Shown: positions 26,053 through 36,062, numbered from the stretch's first letter. The stretch is 64,000 bases of DNA from Nocardia kruczakiae NBRC 101016 (GCF_001612965.1 NZ_BDBL01000041.1:1-64000), one strand, 5' to 3'. Made by a program: numbers and translations. The notes: generated by a model from the letters alone, not told the origin.

Positions 26053-26853
26053 TTACCGCCCAGCGGTCCGGACCGCGGCCACGAACTCGTATCCCTTGTG
26101 CCAGTCACCGTCACGCGGTGCGGTGAGCAGCTGGTCGACGCCCGCCTCGGCGTAGGCGTCGAACAGCTCCCGGGCTTCGCCGAGGTCGGCGGGCAATGGC
26201 GTGACGACGGAGACGGTGGGTGCGCTGCGCCCGAACGACGCGGCGAATTCGGTCAATTCCTTTGTGGCAGTGGCGACTTCCTCCGGAGCGAGGCCGATCG
26301 CCAGCCAGCCGTCGGCGAATTCGGCCGCCCGGCGCCGGGCGCGTGGTCCGTCGCCGGCCACCAGAATCGGCGGAACCGTCGCGCCGGGGGAGAGCGTGAC
26401 CTCGGTGCCGTCCGGCAGCACGGCAGGGCGGCCGGCGATCAGATCGGGCAGCACACGCAGATTCTCGTCGGTGCGCCGGCCCCGGTCGGCGAACGGCAAC
26501 CCGGCCGCGCGCCAGCCGATATCGCCGTGGGCGGGATTGCCCGTGCCGACGCCCAGCAGCAGCCGATTCCCGGAGACGTACTGCAGTGCGCTCACCTGTT
26601 TGGCCGCCCACGCGGCCGGACGCAGTGCGAGCAGCAGCACGCCGTAGCCGATGTGAATCCGTTCGGTCACCGCGGCCGCGGTCGCCAGCGCGACCGAACT
26701 CTCCAGAATCGGCGCGCTGGCGACGAGGTGGTCGGTCGACCACACCGAATCGAGGCCGACCTCCTCGGCGAACCGCGCCGCGGCGCCGACATCGCCGAGA
26801 ATCGGCCGCTGGGGATCGGGGGTGGACGTGGGGAGGAAGGTGCCGAGTCGCAT
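26053..26853 (-). CDS. LLM-class (luciferase-like) F420-dependent oxidoreductase
   Basis: A 266-residue luciferase-like TIM-barrel enzyme. The N-terminus MRLGTFLPT, the STDHLV segment, and the ALQYVSGNRLLLGVGTGNPAHGDIGWRAAG segment are typical of F420-type LLM oxidoreductases, not flavin monooxygenases. Its substrate is unknown. It is the first gene of a two-gene unit with the Ddn-type protein and may share the F420H2 pool made by Fgd1. Confidence 0.85.
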   Translation of the reverse strand: MRLGTFLPTSTPDPQRPILGDVGAAARFAEEVGLDSVWSTDHLVASAPILESSVALATAAAVTERIHIGYGVLLLALRPAAWAAKQVSALQYVSGNRLLLGVGTGNPAHGDIGWRAAGLPFADRGRRTDENLRVLPDLIAGRPAVLPDGTEVTLSPGATVPPILVAGDGPRARRRAAEFADGWLAIGLAPEEVATATKELTEFAASFGRSAPTVSVVTPLPADLGEARELFDAYAEAGVDQLLTAPRDGDWHKGYEFVAAVRTAGR

Positions 26854-27075
26854 GATGATGAGATTATGCGCGGATTGTGAGCCGTTGAATGGCTGAGCAG
26901 CGCAGGGACATGTCCGAAACGCTCATGCCGACTCGGGCCGCTGTTACGAGGCCGGGGTTGCCGGGCGACGGCTGCTGCGCGTACAGGTGACCGCGGTGGC
27001 TACTCGGGTGTGATTTCGTCGGCAGCGGACGCGGGTGCGACCGCGGGCGCTCACCCGCTCACTAAGCTCGGGACC

Positions 27076-29160
27076 ATGGCCGAACCCGCACCCTCCACCG
27101 TGTACATCGCGTCACTGGAAGGTGACACCGGCAAATCCACCGTGGCGCTGGGCATGCTGCAGATGCTCTCGGCGACGACGCCGCGGGTGGGCGTCTTCCG
27201 GCCGATCACCCGGTCCAACCGCGGCCGTGACTACATTCTCGAGCTGCTGCTCGAACACTGCACCGCCGATATCGACTACGAGCAGGCGGTCGGGGTCACC
27301 TATGAGCAGGTGCACGCCGATCCCGATGCCGCGATCAGCGAGATCGTGATGCGGTTCCACGAGGTCGCCAAGGTCTGCGACGCCGTGGTGGTGGTGGGCA
27401 GCGACTACACCGATGTCGCAGGGCCGAGCGAACTGCGCTACAACGCCCGGATCGCGGTCAACCTCGGCGCGCCGGTGCTGCTGGTGCTGCGCGGGGCCGG
27501 GCGCAGCCCCGAGGACGTCGTGCAGGTCGCCCGGGTCTGCGAAGCGGAACTCGAACACGAGCACGCCCAGCTGATGGCGATCATCGTCAACCGCTGTGAT
27601 CCCGAGCGGCTCGAAGACGTGCGGGACGCGATGGGTGTGCTGCCCTGTCCGTCGTGGACGATGCCGGAGGTGCCGTTGCTCACCGCGCCGACCATGAACG
27701 AACTGTGCGAGGCCATCGACGGCAGCGTCTATTCGGGCGATCCGGAGCTGCTGCAGCGCGAGGCGCTGAAGGTGATGGTCGGCGGGATGACCGCCGAGCA
27801 CATACTCGAGCGGCTCAGCGACGGCGTCGCGGTGATCGTGCCGGGCGACCGTTCCGACGTCCTGCTGTCGCTGGTGAACGCGCACGAGGCGGAGGGATTT
27901 CCGTCGCTGTCGGGCATCATCATGAACGGTGGCCTGTTGCCGGATCCGGCGATCGCGCGCCTGATGGCGGGCCTCAAGCCGAAACTGCCCATCCTCACCA
28001 CGCAACTGGGCACGTTCGACACCGCCAGCGCCGCCGCGCACACCCGCGGGCGGGTCTCGCTCAGCAGTATGCGCAAGGTCGACACCGCCTTGGCGCTGAT
28101 GGAGCAGCGGGTGGACAGCCGGAAGCTGTTGAACCTCATCGAAGTTCCGGTGCCGTCGGTGGTCACGCCACAGATGTTCGAATATCAGCTGGTGGAACGG
28201 GCTCGTGCCGATCCGCGCCGGATCGTGTTGCCCGAGGGCGACGACGATCGCATCCTGCGGGCGGCCGGGCGCGTGCTGCAACGCAAGATCGCGGAGCTGA
28301 CCATCCTCGGTGACGAGGCCACCGTGCGCGCTCGCGCGGCCGAACTCGGTGTCGACATCGATGCCGCCCAGGTGCTCGATCCGCGCACCAGCGAGTTGCG
28401 CGCGGAGTTCGCCGAGGAATTCGCGCGGCTGCGCGCGCACAAGGGGATGACGGTCGAGCGGGCCCGCGAATTCATGGCCGACATCTCGTATTTCGGCACC
28501 ATGATGGTGTATCGGGGCATCGCCGACGGCATGGTCTCCGGCGCCGCGCACACCACCGCGCATACGATCCGGCCCTCGTTCGAGATCATCAAGACCGAAC
28601 CCGGCGTCTCGACGGTGTCGAGTGTGTTCCTGATGTGCCTGGCCGACCGCGTGCTGGCCTACGGCGACTGCGCGGTGGTGCCGGACCCGACCTCCGAACA
28701 GCTATCCGATATCGCGATCTCCTCCGCCCGCACCGCGCAGCAGTTCGGGATCGAACCCCGGGTGGCGATGCTGTCGTACTCGACGGGCGAATCCGGCTCC
28801 GGCGCCGACGTCGACAAGGTCAGGGCCGCGACCGAACTGGTGCATCAGCGCGCGCCGCAGCTACCGGTGGAGGGCCCGATCCAGTACGACGCCGCGATCG
28901 AACCGACGGTCGCGAGCACCAAACTGCCGAATTCCGATGTCGCCGGGCGTGCGACCGTGTTCATCTTCCCGGACCTCAACACCGGTAACAACACCTACAA
29001 GGCGGTGCAGCGCAGTGCGGGCGCGGTCGCGATCGGGCCGGTGCTGCAGGGATTGCGCAAACCGGTCAACGATCTGTCGCGCGGAGCGCTGGTGGCCGAC
29101 ATCGTGAACACCGTGGCGATCACGGCGATCCAGGCGCAGAAGCAGGAGGAGGCACGGTGA
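27076..29160 (+). CDS. pta: Phosphate acetyltransferase (long, DRTGG-containing type)
   Basis: A 694-residue Pta that interconverts acetyl-CoA and acetyl phosphate. It has the N-terminal P-loop domain (GDTGKST at 16-22), the middle DRTGG domain (about 215-330) and the C-terminal catalytic PTA domain (from about 375; PEGDDDRILRAAG, YGDCAVVPDPTSEQL, FPDLNTGNNTYKAVQRSAGA). Length matches the mycobacterial enzyme. The ATG at 27076 was preferred over an in-frame upstream codon at 27010. It is followed by ackA in the same direction. Confidence 0.95.
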   Translation: MAEPAPSTVYIASLEGDTGKSTVALGMLQMLSATTPRVGVFRPITRSNRGRDYILELLLEHCTADIDYEQAVGVTYEQVHADPDAAISEIVMRFHEVAKVCDAVVVVGSDYTDVAGPSELRYNARIAVNLGAPVLLVLRGAGRSPEDVVQVARVCEAELEHEHAQLMAIIVNRCDPERLEDVRDAMGVLPCPSWTMPEVPLLTAPTMNELCEAIDGSVYSGDPELLQREALKVMVGGMTAEHILERLSDGVAVIVPGDRSDVLLSLVNAHEAEGFPSLSGIIMNGGLLPDPAIARLMAGLKPKLPILTTQLGTFDTASAAAHTRGRVSLSSMRKVDTALALMEQRVDSRKLLNLIEVPVPSVVTPQMFEYQLVERARADPRRIVLPEGDDDRILRAAGRVLQRKIAELTILGDEATVRARAAELGVDIDAAQVLDPRTSELRAEFAEEFARLRAHKGMTVERAREFMADISYFGTMMVYRGIADGMVSGAAHTTAHTIRPSFEIIKTEPGVSTVSSVFLMCLADRVLAYGDCAVVPDPTSEQLSDIAISSARTAQQFGIEPRVAMLSYSTGESGSGADVDKVRAATELVHQRAPQLPVEGPIQYDAAIEPTVASTKLPNSDVAGRATVFIFPDLNTGNNTYKAVQRSAGAVAIGPVLQGLRKPVNDLSRGALVADIVNTVAITAIQAQKQEEAR

Positions 29161-29227
29161 GCGACAATCGCGCAGCGGCTCGCTGTGCCGACCGGGTGCG
29201 GGTGTCCCGCAAGACACTGGAGGGCTG

Positions 29228-30424
29228 ATGCAGGTATTGGTGATCAATTCGGGGTCGTCGTCGATCAAATATCAACTGCTGGACCCGGTTTCGGCGAACG
29301 TGTCCGCCTCCGGGCTGGTGTCGCGCATCGGGGAACCGGTGTCCGAGGACGAGGTGACCGTCGAACATCACAGTGACGGAAAGAAATTCGAGCACACCGG
29401 GCCGATCGCCGATCACGCCGCGGGTCTGCGGGTGGTGTTCGACCTGTTCGCCCGCAGCGGTCACTCTCTGAGCGGCGAGGGGCTCTCGGCGGTCGGCCAT
29501 CGGGTCGTGCACGGCGGCGAGATCTTCTACGAACCGACCCTGATCACCGATGCCGTGGTGGAATCCATCGACAAGCTCTCCACCCTGGCGCCACTGCACA
29601 ATCCGGCCAACGTCACCGGCATCCGCTCCGCCCGTGATCTGCTGCCCGATATCCCGCAGGTCGCGGTGTTCGACACCGCTTTCTTCCACGGACTGCCCGA
29701 CGCCGCGAAAACCTACGCCATCGACGCGACGATCGCCGCCGCGCACGGCGTCCGGCGCTACGGGTTCCACGGCACCTCGCACGAATACGTATCCGGGCGG
29801 GTCTCGGAACTGCTCGGCGGCGACCCGGCCACGCACAACCAGATCGTCCTGCATCTGGGTAACGGCGCCTCCGCGTCGGCGATTCGCGGCGGCCGGGCGA
29901 TCGACACCAGCATGGGACTGACGCCGCTGGAGGGGTTGGTCATGGGCACCCGATCCGGCGATATCGACCCGGGCATTCCGCTGCATCTGGCGCGGACCGC
30001 GGGGCTGGATATCGACGGCATCGACGAACTGCTCAACCGCCGCTCCGGCATCAAGGGCCTGTCCGGGGTCAACGACTTCCGGCAGCTGTTCGACCTGATC
30101 GATTCCGGGGATGCCGCGGCGCGGTTGGCCTACGACGTCTACGTGCATCGGTTGCGCCATTACATCGGCGCCTATCTGGTGGAGTTGGGCCGGGTCGACG
30201 CGATCACCTTCACCGCCGGCGTGGGGGAGAACAACGCGCAGGTGCGCGCCGACGCGCTGGCCGGCCTGGAACGCTTCGGCATCGCGGTGGACCCCGTGCG
30301 CAACGCCGCGAAAGATCGTGCGGCGCGCCATATTTCGCTGCCGGGCGCGGAGGTCGCCGTGCTGGTGGTGCCGACCGACGAGGAATTGGCCATCGCCCGG
30401 GCGGCCGCAGCGCTGGTGGGCTGA
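29228..30424 (+). CDS. ackA: Acetate kinase
   Basis: A 398-residue acetokinase. The phosphate loop NSGSSSIKYQL starts at residue 7. GHRVVHGGE, VAVFDTAFF, RRYGFHGTSHEYV and LGNGASASAIRGGRAIDTSMG give the acetate and nucleotide sites, and TFTAGVGENNAQVR closes the fold. With Pta it makes ATP from acetyl-CoA overflow or assimilates acetate. The ATG at 29228 follows CTGGAGGGCTG, 67 bases after pta. It converges on pknG with seven bases between stops. Confidence 0.97.
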   Translation: MQVLVINSGSSSIKYQLLDPVSANVSASGLVSRIGEPVSEDEVTVEHHSDGKKFEHTGPIADHAAGLRVVFDLFARSGHSLSGEGLSAVGHRVVHGGEIFYEPTLITDAVVESIDKLSTLAPLHNPANVTGIRSARDLLPDIPQVAVFDTAFFHGLPDAAKTYAIDATIAAAHGVRRYGFHGTSHEYVSGRVSELLGGDPATHNQIVLHLGNGASASAIRGGRAIDTSMGLTPLEGLVMGTRSGDIDPGIPLHLARTAGLDIDGIDELLNRRSGIKGLSGVNDFRQLFDLIDSGDAAARLAYDVYVHRLRHYIGAYLVELGRVDAITFTAGVGENNAQVRADALAGLERFGIAVDPVRNAAKDRAARHISLPGAEVAVLVVPTDEELAIARAAAALVG

Positions 30425-30431
30425 ACCGGGC

Positions 30432-32924
30432 TCAGAACCAGCTCTTGGCGCGGATCGCGTTCGCCAGATCCACCAGCGCGTACCGGTGCGTGCGGCCCGG
30501 AGCGGTGCGTGCCAGTGCGCGCAGCCCGGATTCGATCCCCCGGCGCAACCCGCGTTCGGTGAACGGCTGCCCGAGCAGGGTGCTGCCGGACGTCCGGGGA
30601 CGGTGACCGGCCTGCAACCACGCGAGCGCGGTGCCCAGAACCAGGACCCGCAGCTGCGCGACCCGGCGTTCCGAGGCGGGCAGGGCCTGCAGCCGTGCCG
30701 CGGCGACGTGCAGGGTGGACTCCTCCAGCCGATCGGTGTCGACCTGTGCGTGTTGCGGTGTCTCGTCGTCCCCGGACTCCGAATCACCGGGCTCGGCGGG
30801 TTGTGCGGTGAGGAGTAGCAGCACCGCCGTCAGCCGCGCCTCGGTGTAGTGGCGGGAGGCGGAGGGAACCTCGTCCAGGGCCGCGACCGCGGCGGCGACC
30901 CGGCCGTCGGCGGCCAATTGCCGTGCGAGCCCGAAGGCGGCGCTGACCACGCCGCGGTCGGTCCGCCACACCGTGGCGTAGAACTTCTCGGCGCACTGCC
31001 GCCACTGCGCGGGATCGGGCGAATCCCACTGTTGCAGAACCAGTTCCGCGGTCGCGGCGATGGCGAGTTTGGGGGCGATCTCACCGGGCAGCGCGCACAG
31101 CACCGCGTCGAAACTGTCGTAGGCGCGTTCGTAGTCCTGCTCGCGCAGCGCGATCAGACCCTGGAACCAGTCGGTGCGCCAATCGTGTTCGCCCAGGTTG
31201 TCCAGCAGTTCGCGGGCCGCGGCCGGCTGGTCGAGATCGAGGTGGACGCGAACCTCGGCCAGGGTGGCCTCGGCGGCGAAACTGTCCGGCGCACCACCCG
31301 GCGCGGTCACGGCTCGCCGCCGCGCGGCCCGCACCGCGTCGAGCGCGTGTTCCGGTTCCGAGTGCGCGGTACCGGCCAGCAGCGCGGCCGACGGATCGGC
31401 CGGATCGATCAGCGGGACCGGCAGGGCGGCGGCGATATCGCGGGCGGTGAGGTGCTTGCCGCGGACCACCCCGTCGGCGTAGACATCGGTCTGGCCGATC
31501 AGCTCGTCGGTGCCGAAGCTGGTGCGCGGCGGACTGAACAGCGTCGACAGTTGCGGATGTTCGGTACCGGTCTCGGCGGCCAGGATCTCGCGCAGCACAC
31601 CCGCGAGCTGGGTGGTCATCACCCGGGCCGAGGGGAACCGGCGATCCGGATCGGGATCGGTCGCGGTCAGCAGCAGCCGATGCAGGGATTCGTAGCGAGC
31701 CAGGACCGGTTCGGCATCCGGATGCGGAATGCCGTCGGTGTAGCGGCCGGCGACCATCGGGATGTTCACGGTCAGCACCGCCAGGGTGCGGCCGGCGGTG
31801 TAGAGGTCGGTAGCCGCGGTGGGACCGGTGGTGGCGATCTCGGGTGCTTGGAAACCCTTGGTGCCGTAGAGATTTCCATAGGAGTCGAACGGTGCCGTCG
31901 CACCCAGGTCGATCAGTTTCACCTGGTCCTCGGTGACCATGATGTTGTCGGGCTTGAGGTCGTTGTAGGCCAGTTCCAGCGCGTGCAGGTATTCCAGCGC
32001 GGGCAGGATCTCCAGGATGTAGGCGATCGCTTCCGGCACCGGCATCCGCTCCGGCCGCGGATGGGTGTCGAGCAGATCGCGCAGCGAACGACCGCCCACG
32101 TACTCCATGACGATGTAGCCGATCGGCGAGCCGCCGGGGCCGGGATGTTCGACGAAGTTGTGGATCTTGACGATGCTCGGATGGGCCAGTTCGGCCAGGT
32201 ATCGGCTTTCGGACACGGCGACGGCCTGTGCCTCGGCATCCCCGCCGTGCAGCAGGCCCTTCAGTACCACCCACCGGTCGCTGACATTGCGGTCGATCGC
32301 GAGATAGATCCAGCCGAGCCCGCCGTGTGCGATGCAGCCCTGAATCTCGTACTGCCCGGCGACGCGATCGCCGGCCCGCAGGTACGGGCGGAAATCGTAG
32401 GGCGCGCCGCAGTTGTCGCAGCTGCCGACGGCCGTGGCGGCGTGCGCAGCCGTCGTGCGCCCGACCGGCCGGCCGCAGCGCCAGCAGTACCGCCGTCCCT
32501 CGGCCACCACCGGATCGGCGAGCACCGCCACCATCGGATCCAGTTGCGGCACAGTCGGAATCGGCACCAGGCCGGCGCCCAGGCGACGGACCGTGGGGCG
32601 GGAGCGGACCGTGCGTCCGCTGCGTCCGGTGGGGCGACTCGGTTCGCTCGGATACGATGAGGTGGCCGGACCGCCGGTGCCGGCCGTGGCCGCAGCGGTA
32701 TCCGATGTGGTGAAAGGTGTTGCGGCCGTGGGCAGGTCGGCGCGCTGAGTCCCGTGGATGTGCCGCGTCCCATGAATCTGCCGAGGCCCGGGCGTTCTCC
32801 GGGTCTCCGGCGATTCCGGGGCGGGGCGGGCCTGTGGTGTCGTCGGACCCTCACCGGATTCCGGTGCGGGCGTGAGAGATGTCGGCGGGTACTCGGATTC
32901 GGGGAAGTCGTGGTGCTCGGACAT
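30432..32924 (-). CDS. pknG: Serine/threonine protein kinase G
   Basis: An 830-residue PknG. A disordered N-terminus (1-140) leads to a rubredoxin-like metal site (CWRCG 147-151, CDNCG 169-173), a kinase domain (Lys222, NDLKPDN 321-327 with no Arg before the catalytic Asp, DLG 339-341) and a C-terminal TPR domain. In mycobacteria it phosphorylates GarA to set flux through the TCA cycle and glutamate. It is about 80 residues longer than the M. tuberculosis protein, mostly in the N-terminus, which has a short HGT repeat (IHGTRHIHGT). Its ATG is three bases after the glnH stop. Confidence 0.96.
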   Translation of the reverse strand: MSEHHDFPESEYPPTSLTPAPESGEGPTTPQARPAPESPETRRTPGPRQIHGTRHIHGTQRADLPTAATPFTTSDTAAATAGTGGPATSSYPSEPSRPTGRSGRTVRSRPTVRRLGAGLVPIPTVPQLDPMVAVLADPVVAEGRRYCWRCGRPVGRTTAAHAATAVGSCDNCGAPYDFRPYLRAGDRVAGQYEIQGCIAHGGLGWIYLAIDRNVSDRWVVLKGLLHGGDAEAQAVAVSESRYLAELAHPSIVKIHNFVEHPGPGGSPIGYIVMEYVGGRSLRDLLDTHPRPERMPVPEAIAYILEILPALEYLHALELAYNDLKPDNIMVTEDQVKLIDLGATAPFDSYGNLYGTKGFQAPEIATTGPTAATDLYTAGRTLAVLTVNIPMVAGRYTDGIPHPDAEPVLARYESLHRLLLTATDPDPDRRFPSARVMTTQLAGVLREILAAETGTEHPQLSTLFSPPRTSFGTDELIGQTDVYADGVVRGKHLTARDIAAALPVPLIDPADPSAALLAGTAHSEPEHALDAVRAARRRAVTAPGGAPDSFAAEATLAEVRVHLDLDQPAAARELLDNLGEHDWRTDWFQGLIALREQDYERAYDSFDAVLCALPGEIAPKLAIAATAELVLQQWDSPDPAQWRQCAEKFYATVWRTDRGVVSAAFGLARQLAADGRVAAAVAALDEVPSASRHYTEARLTAVLLLLTAQPAEPGDSESGDDETPQHAQVDTDRLEESTLHVAAARLQALPASERRVAQLRVLVLGTALAWLQAGHRPRTSGSTLLGQPFTERGLRRGIESGLRALARTAPGRTHRYALVDLANAIRAKSWF

Positions 32925-32927
32925 GGA

Positions 32928-33899
32928 TCAGTCCCGATAGGTCGGTTCCGGCGGTCCGGCCGCGGGACCCAGCGCGGGCGCCAGCCAATGCTGATAGAGC
33001 CGATCCCAGGTGCCGTCGGTGCGCAACCGCTGCAGGGTGGCGTTCACGAATCGGACCATATCGTCGTTGCCCTTCGGAACGCCGACGCCGTACGGCTCGT
33101 CACTGAGGGCGGGGCCCACCACCTCGGCGTAAGGGTCCTGCGCCGCCAGCCCGGCGAGCAGCGCGTCGTCGGTGCTGATCGCGTCGACCTGCCGCTGCTG
33201 CAATACCACCAGGCAGTCCGCCCAGGTCGGCACCGTCATGATCGCGGCCGTCGGCTGGATGTGCCGAATCCGGTCGAGCGAGGTGGTGCCGCCCACCGCG
33301 CAGACCCGCTTACCGGCCAGATCCGCCATCGAATTGATGCCGGATCCCTTCACCGCCAGGACGCGCTGATGCGACATCAGGTAGGTGGTGGAGAAATCGA
33401 CGCGCTGGCGTCGGTCGCAGGTGATCGTCATGGTCTTCACCACGACGTCGACGCTGTGATCCTGCAGCGCCCGTTCACGATCCGCCGAACCGAGGATCCG
33501 GTATTCGATGCGGCGCGGATCGCCGAACAGATCGCGCGCGATCTCGGCGGCGACGTCGACGTCGAAGCCGGCGAGGGTGCCGCTGATCGGATCGCGGAAG
33601 CTGAACAGATTGCTGCCGGGGTCCAGTCCGACCAGCAATCGCCCGCGCGCGCGGACGGCGTCGAGGGCGGGCCCGTGATCGGCGCCGGGACGCAGGCTGG
33701 CGGTGGGATTCCCGCATTGCGGTTCGAGGCCGGGCTCGGGTGCCGACTGTGGTTGTGTCACAACGGCGTTGGCGGGCAGTGGCGGTTCGGTGTAAGTGCC
33801 GCCGCCGCCGGTGCGCGGGGTGCTCGGCGCACCGCCGCAGCCGCCGGCCAGCAGGGCCGATGCCGCCAATGCCGCTGCCGCGACCCGCCTCGCCCTCAT
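32928..33899 (-). CDS. glnH: GlnH-type solute-binding lipoprotein
   Basis: A 323-residue periplasmic-type binding protein with a lipobox LAGGC (acyl Cys21) and an SBP-bac-3 fold: GRLLVGLDPGSNLFSFRDP, GTLAGFDVDVAAEIARDLFG, VDFSTTYLMSHQRVLA. In mycobacteria the homologue binds Asp, Glu or Asn and signals through GlnX to PknG, not through an importer. No permease or ATPase gene is nearby, which supports the signalling role. The start ATG overlaps the glnX stop (ATGA). Confidence 0.93.
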   Translation of the reverse strand: MRARRVAAAALAASALLAGGCGGAPSTPRTGGGGTYTEPPLPANAVVTQPQSAPEPGLEPQCGNPTASLRPGADHGPALDAVRARGRLLVGLDPGSNLFSFRDPISGTLAGFDVDVAAEIARDLFGDPRRIEYRILGSADRERALQDHSVDVVVKTMTITCDRRQRVDFSTTYLMSHQRVLAVKGSGINSMADLAGKRVCAVGGTTSLDRIRHIQPTAAIMTVPTWADCLVVLQQRQVDAISTDDALLAGLAAQDPYAEVVGPALSDEPYGVGVPKGNDDMVRFVNATLQRLRTDGTWDRLYQHWLAPALGPAAGPPEPTYRD

Positions 33900-35245
33900 C
33901 GATACTCCCTCAGACGCGGCCACAGCCCGGCCACCACGAACACCGCCGCCAGCGCGGCCAGGGTGAGTGCGCCCGGCGCCAGGAAATCCAGCGACCGCGC
34001 GGCATCGGATATCTCCCCGCGCAACGTATTCCGCGTTTCACCCATCCCGGCGGCGAGCGCGCTGTCGAGGGTGTCGACCGCCGCGCTGGCCTGCGCCGGA
34101 TCCGCGCCGATCGCCACCACGGTGGCGGCCGGGAAATCGCCGCGGCCCAGCGCGTCGTTCATCCGCTGGTGGGCCGAACGCCAACGACCCAGTGCCGCAT
34201 GGGCATTGCGCACATCGTCGGCACCCGGTGCGCCGCCCGGATAGTTGGTGAGCAGATCGTCGAGCCGCGCGGTGGCGGTGTCGTAGGTGTGGTCGTAGTC
34301 GCCGCTGGCATCGCGGCGCACCAATTTCAGCGTCTCCGCCGCCCGCGCCTGCTGGGCCAGGATGCGGCTCTCGGTCAGCTGGGCGCCCGGTACCGCGCCG
34401 TCGTCGCGTCCCGAGGTGGTCGCCACCGCCGAGAACGATCCGGCGATCACCGTCCAGGCCAGCAGGATCAGCAGAACGCCGGAGGCCACCAGCAGACCGG
34501 GGTTGAGCACCCGATGCCAGCGCCGGGCCAGATAGAACTGTGCCGCCACCAGTGCGGCGAGTGTCAGGATCGGCAGCACGATCGCCGCCCACGGCGGCCG
34601 CACGTGCTGGCGCTGGGTCGCCGCGATCGCCGCGGAGCGGTGCTCCTGCAATTCCTGCGCGGTCGGAAGCATGGTGGTCTGCATGAGATTCGACGCCTCG
34701 CTCTGATAGGCGGCGCCGACGGGATGGCCTTCGCGATTGTTGGCGCGCGCGGTCTCGATGAGCCCGGTGTAGACCGGTAGTTCGGTGGCCACACCGGTGC
34801 GCAGCCGGGTGTCGGCATCGGGGGTGACCGAGCCGGGCGTGCCGGCGTTGTCGGACTGGGCCACGAGTTCCGCCGCTGCCTCCCCGACCGCCTGGTCGTA
34901 GCGATCGCGCACCGGTTTCGGCTCCAGCCCCCCGGAGATGAAGGCGGTGCCGGCGGCGGCGTCGGCCACCGACAGCGAGGTGTAGAGATGCTGTGCGGAA
35001 TTGGCGTCCGGTTCGGCCTCGTCCAGCAGATAGTCCAGGGCGTGCTGGCGGTGGCCCACCTCTCCGGAGGTGACGGCGCCGGCGATCAGGCACAGCCCGA
35101 GCAGTAACAGGCCCAGCGCGATCAGCCGCGCGGGGGACGAGCGCGCGAACGCGCGGACATCGGTCGCGTCGAGCCGGCTGCGCACGGCGGCAGCCGCGGC
35201 CCGCGGGGACAGCTCGTCGAGCTGCGAATGCCCGATTCGAGCCAT
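33896..35245 (-). CDS. glnX: GlnX membrane signalling partner of GlnH and PknG
   Basis: A 449-residue membrane protein. One helix at about 41-58 leads to a helical outside domain, then two to three helices in the middle (PWAAIVLPILTLAALVAAQFYLA and LLVASGVLLILLAWTVIAG), a second outside helical region, and a final helix before the C-terminus. In mycobacteria it links GlnH sensing to PknG. The start at 35245 follows GGAGGTGGGC; an ATG ten codons upstream is possible. It is the first gene of glnX-glnH-pknG and faces mutT3. Confidence 0.9.
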   Translation of the reverse strand: MARIGHSQLDELSPRAAAAAVRSRLDATDVRAFARSSPARLIALGLLLLGLCLIAGAVTSGEVGHRQHALDYLLDEAEPDANSAQHLYTSLSVADAAAGTAFISGGLEPKPVRDRYDQAVGEAAAELVAQSDNAGTPGSVTPDADTRLRTGVATELPVYTGLIETARANNREGHPVGAAYQSEASNLMQTTMLPTAQELQEHRSAAIAATQRQHVRPPWAAIVLPILTLAALVAAQFYLARRWHRVLNPGLLVASGVLLILLAWTVIAGSFSAVATTSGRDDGAVPGAQLTESRILAQQARAAETLKLVRRDASGDYDHTYDTATARLDDLLTNYPGGAPGADDVRNAHAALGRWRSAHQRMNDALGRGDFPAATVVAIGADPAQASAAVDTLDSALAAGMGETRNTLRGEISDAARSLDFLAPGALTLAALAAVFVVAGLWPRLREYR

Positions 35246-35390
35246 GCCCACCTCCGTTCGTTCAGCGGGTTGCATTGTGCGGACTGAGCTTATTGTGGTC
35301 GTACCGGTACCGCCCGATATGTGTCGGTCACGACGGCGGTACCGGAGGCCGGCGGTCAGGACGCCGGCGCGGATCGGGACGAGGCGGAGC

Positions 35391-36062
35391 ATGCGCGGTG
35401 ACGGAGACGGCTTCTTGGAAAGCCCCGATGGGACGCGGCAGTGGGGCCTGTTCGGGGCCGCCGGACTGCTGCTGCGGGCGCCCCGGCAGGGCGGCGGCGC
35501 GTTGGTGCTGCTGCAACACCGGGCGCCGTGGAGCCATCAGGGCGGAACGTGGGCGCTGCCCGGTGGTGCACGCGACAGTCATGAGACCAGCGTGCACGCT
35601 GCGGTCCGTGAGGCGCAGGAAGAAGCCGGAATCGATCCGGAGGCGGTCCGGGTGCGCGGCAGCCGGGTGACGAGTACCGCGGACTCCGGCTGGACCTACA
35701 CCACCGTGGTGGCCGATGTGTCGGAAACCTTGGCGACCACCGCGAATCGCGAAAGCGCGGAGTTGGCGTGGGTCCCCGAGGAGGAGGTCGACGCGCGGCC
35801 GCTGCATCCCGGATTCGCCGTCGCGTGGCCCGGGCTGCGGGCGGCCGCGGCCCGGCTCGAACTGGACGGACTCGCCGAGGCGGCCGCCATCGCGGCGGTG
35901 CTGCCGCGCACGATCGACCTCGCCGATCGGGGCTTCCTGTGGCTCGATACGCACGATGCCGCCGCGCCGACCGCCCGGATCGCGCAGCGCGAGAACGGAT
36001 CCGGTGGGTACGCGCGGTCCGAGGAAACACTGGTGCTGACCCTGGACCAGGTACTGGACTGA
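35391..36062 (+). CDS. mutT3: Nudix hydrolase (MutT3-like)
   Basis: A 223-residue Nudix hydrolase. The complete Nudix box GX5EX7REUXEEXGU spans residues 59-81 (GGARDSHETSVHAAVREAQEEAGI). Such enzymes hydrolyse damaged or signalling nucleoside diphosphate derivatives, here probably 8-oxo-dGTP or a relative by similarity with MutT3. The ATG at 35391 follows GAGGCGGAGC. It diverges from glnX with 145 bases between, the same arrangement as in M. tuberculosis. Confidence 0.9.
   Translation: MRGDGDGFLESPDGTRQWGLFGAAGLLLRAPRQGGGALVLLQHRAPWSHQGGTWALPGGARDSHETSVHAAVREAQEEAGIDPEAVRVRGSRVTSTADSGWTYTTVVADVSETLATTANRESAELAWVPEEEVDARPLHPGFAVAWPGLRAAAARLELDGLAEAAAIAAVLPRTIDLADRGFLWLDTHDAAAPTARIAQRENGSGGYARSEETLVLTLDQVLD

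Noticed and set aside
27010..27075. Earlier start for pta
   Set aside because: It adds 22 residues unlike the family and lacks a ribosome site; the ATG at 27076 gives the family N-terminus.
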